A stretch of 12,329 nt of DNA from Candidatus Methylomirabilota bacterium (GTDB taxonomy: Bacteria > Methylomirabilota > Methylomirabilia > Methylomirabilales > 2-02-FULL-66-22), in the NCBI GenBank assembly GCA_016209725.1, contig JACQVO010000020.1, positions 1 through 12,329 of the forward strand, written 5' to 3'. The notes under the pieces are model-generated. The model ran no database searches. It saw only the letters and a list, made by a program, of their open reading frames with translations, and had not been told where the DNA came from. Below, piece after piece: positions 11,857 to 12,329 of this stretch. How positions within the stretch are numbered: the first letter of the stretch is position 1; every line of letters starts with the position of its first letter. A program made the position numbers and the translations under genes.

Positions 11857-12329
11857 ATGCGCGACCTCCGGCTCCACTGCGAGACCGCCCGCGCCATCCT
11901 CACCGGCTTCATCCACAACGAGGTCCGGAAGGCCGGATTCGAGCGGGTGGTGGTGGGCCTGTCGGGCGGGGTGGACTCGTCCCTGGCGGCGTTTCTGGCC
12001 GCGGATGCGCTGGGCCCCCGGAATGTGTGGGGCATCCTCATGCCCTACCGCTCCTCCAGCCCCGACAGCCTCGCCCACGCGACGCTGGTCGTGGAGACCC
12101 TGGACATCCACAGCCTGACGGTGGACATCACGCCCATGGTGGATGCCTACTTCGCCGGCTTCCCGGACGCGGACCACGTTCGGCGGGGGAACAAGATGGC
12201 GCGGGAGCGCATGACCATCCTCTTCGACCATTCGGCCCGCCTGGGCGGGCTGGTCCTGGGGACCAGCAACAAGACGGAGCTGCTCCTGGGCTACGGCACC
12301 CTGTACGGCGACATGGCCTCCGCCGTCAA
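11857..12329 (+). CDS. nadE: NAD+ synthetase (NadE), partial, runs off the window
   Basis: The first 157 residues of the ATP-dependent enzyme that amidates deamido-NAD+ to NAD+, the last step of NAD synthesis. The pyrophosphatase loop SGGVDSS is at 36-42, MPYRSSSPDS at 62-71 follows the usual nucleotide-binding strand, and the active-site segment GTSNKTELLLGYGTLYGDMA is at 135-154. ATG 11857 comes 3 bp after the glutaminase stop, with no strong ribosome site of its own, so translation is probably coupled. The length without a glutaminase domain indicates the short (about 270-residue) form, fed by ammonia or by the upstream glutaminase subunit. The reading frame is open to base 12329; roughly 110 further residues are expected beyond. 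Confidence 0.95.
   Translation, partial: MRDLRLHCETARAILTGFIHNEVRKAGFERVVVGLSGGVDSSLAAFLAADALGPRNVWGILMPYRSSSPDSLAHATLVVETLDIHSLTVDITPMVDAYFAGFPDADHVRRGNKMARERMTILFDHSARLGGLVLGTSNKTELLLGYGTLYGDMASAV

Overview
The window is a GC-rich, gene-dense bacterial chromosome segment. The housekeeping genes use strongly G/C-biased third positions. The run coaBC - family 4 uracil-DNA glycosylase - priA, followed by unnamed HEAT and HD-GYP proteins, fits an environmental Gram-negative-type lineage such as Methylomirabilota/Rokubacteria or a deltaproteobacterial relative. That placement is a guess from gene style, not something the sequence proves.

Left part (about 1-2080) is an accessory and partly decayed zone, visibly less GC-rich than the rest. 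It holds the 3' end of a broken type III restriction endonuclease gene, then a decayed copy of the first ~60 codons of coaBC with an in-frame stop. Next come a tandem pair of small conserved-looking genes (621-854, 859-1098), a small basic protein with a CSCWMCGNPR motif (1282-1503), and a DUF2442 gene whose usual DUF4160 partner survives only as a C-terminal stub. The zone ends exactly where the intact coaBC begins (2084). It is therefore bracketed by a dead and a live copy of the coaBC 5' end in the same orientation.

Middle part (2084-6760) is housekeeping: coaBC (coenzyme A synthesis), a 4Fe-4S uracil-DNA glycosylase, and priA (replication restart), all on + and spaced by repeats. A 7-nt degenerate repeat with an inverted continuation lies between coaBC and udg. 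An inverted pair of ~24-nt palindrome-family elements and an 8-nt degenerate repeat lie between udg and priA.

Right part (6925-10866) is a three-gene HEAT/HD-GYP cluster. The first two proteins share an N-terminal domain with a YPPxHP signature. In one it is joined by a long low-complexity linker to HEAT repeats; in the other it is joined to a complete HD-GYP (cyclic-di-GMP phosphodiesterase-type) domain. A third, convergent gene encodes six clean HEAT repeats and shares its stop codon bases (CTAG) with the HD-GYP gene. This pair of paralogous sensor-like domains is the best candidate here for an undescribed signalling module.

The window ends with a two-gene NAD synthesis unit: a nitrilase-type glutaminase subunit (10978-11853) and, 3 bp later, the start of nadE (11857 to the window edge). 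Together they would make glutamine-dependent NAD+ synthetase from separate chains. Overlapping divergent promoters lie between the HEAT gene and this unit.
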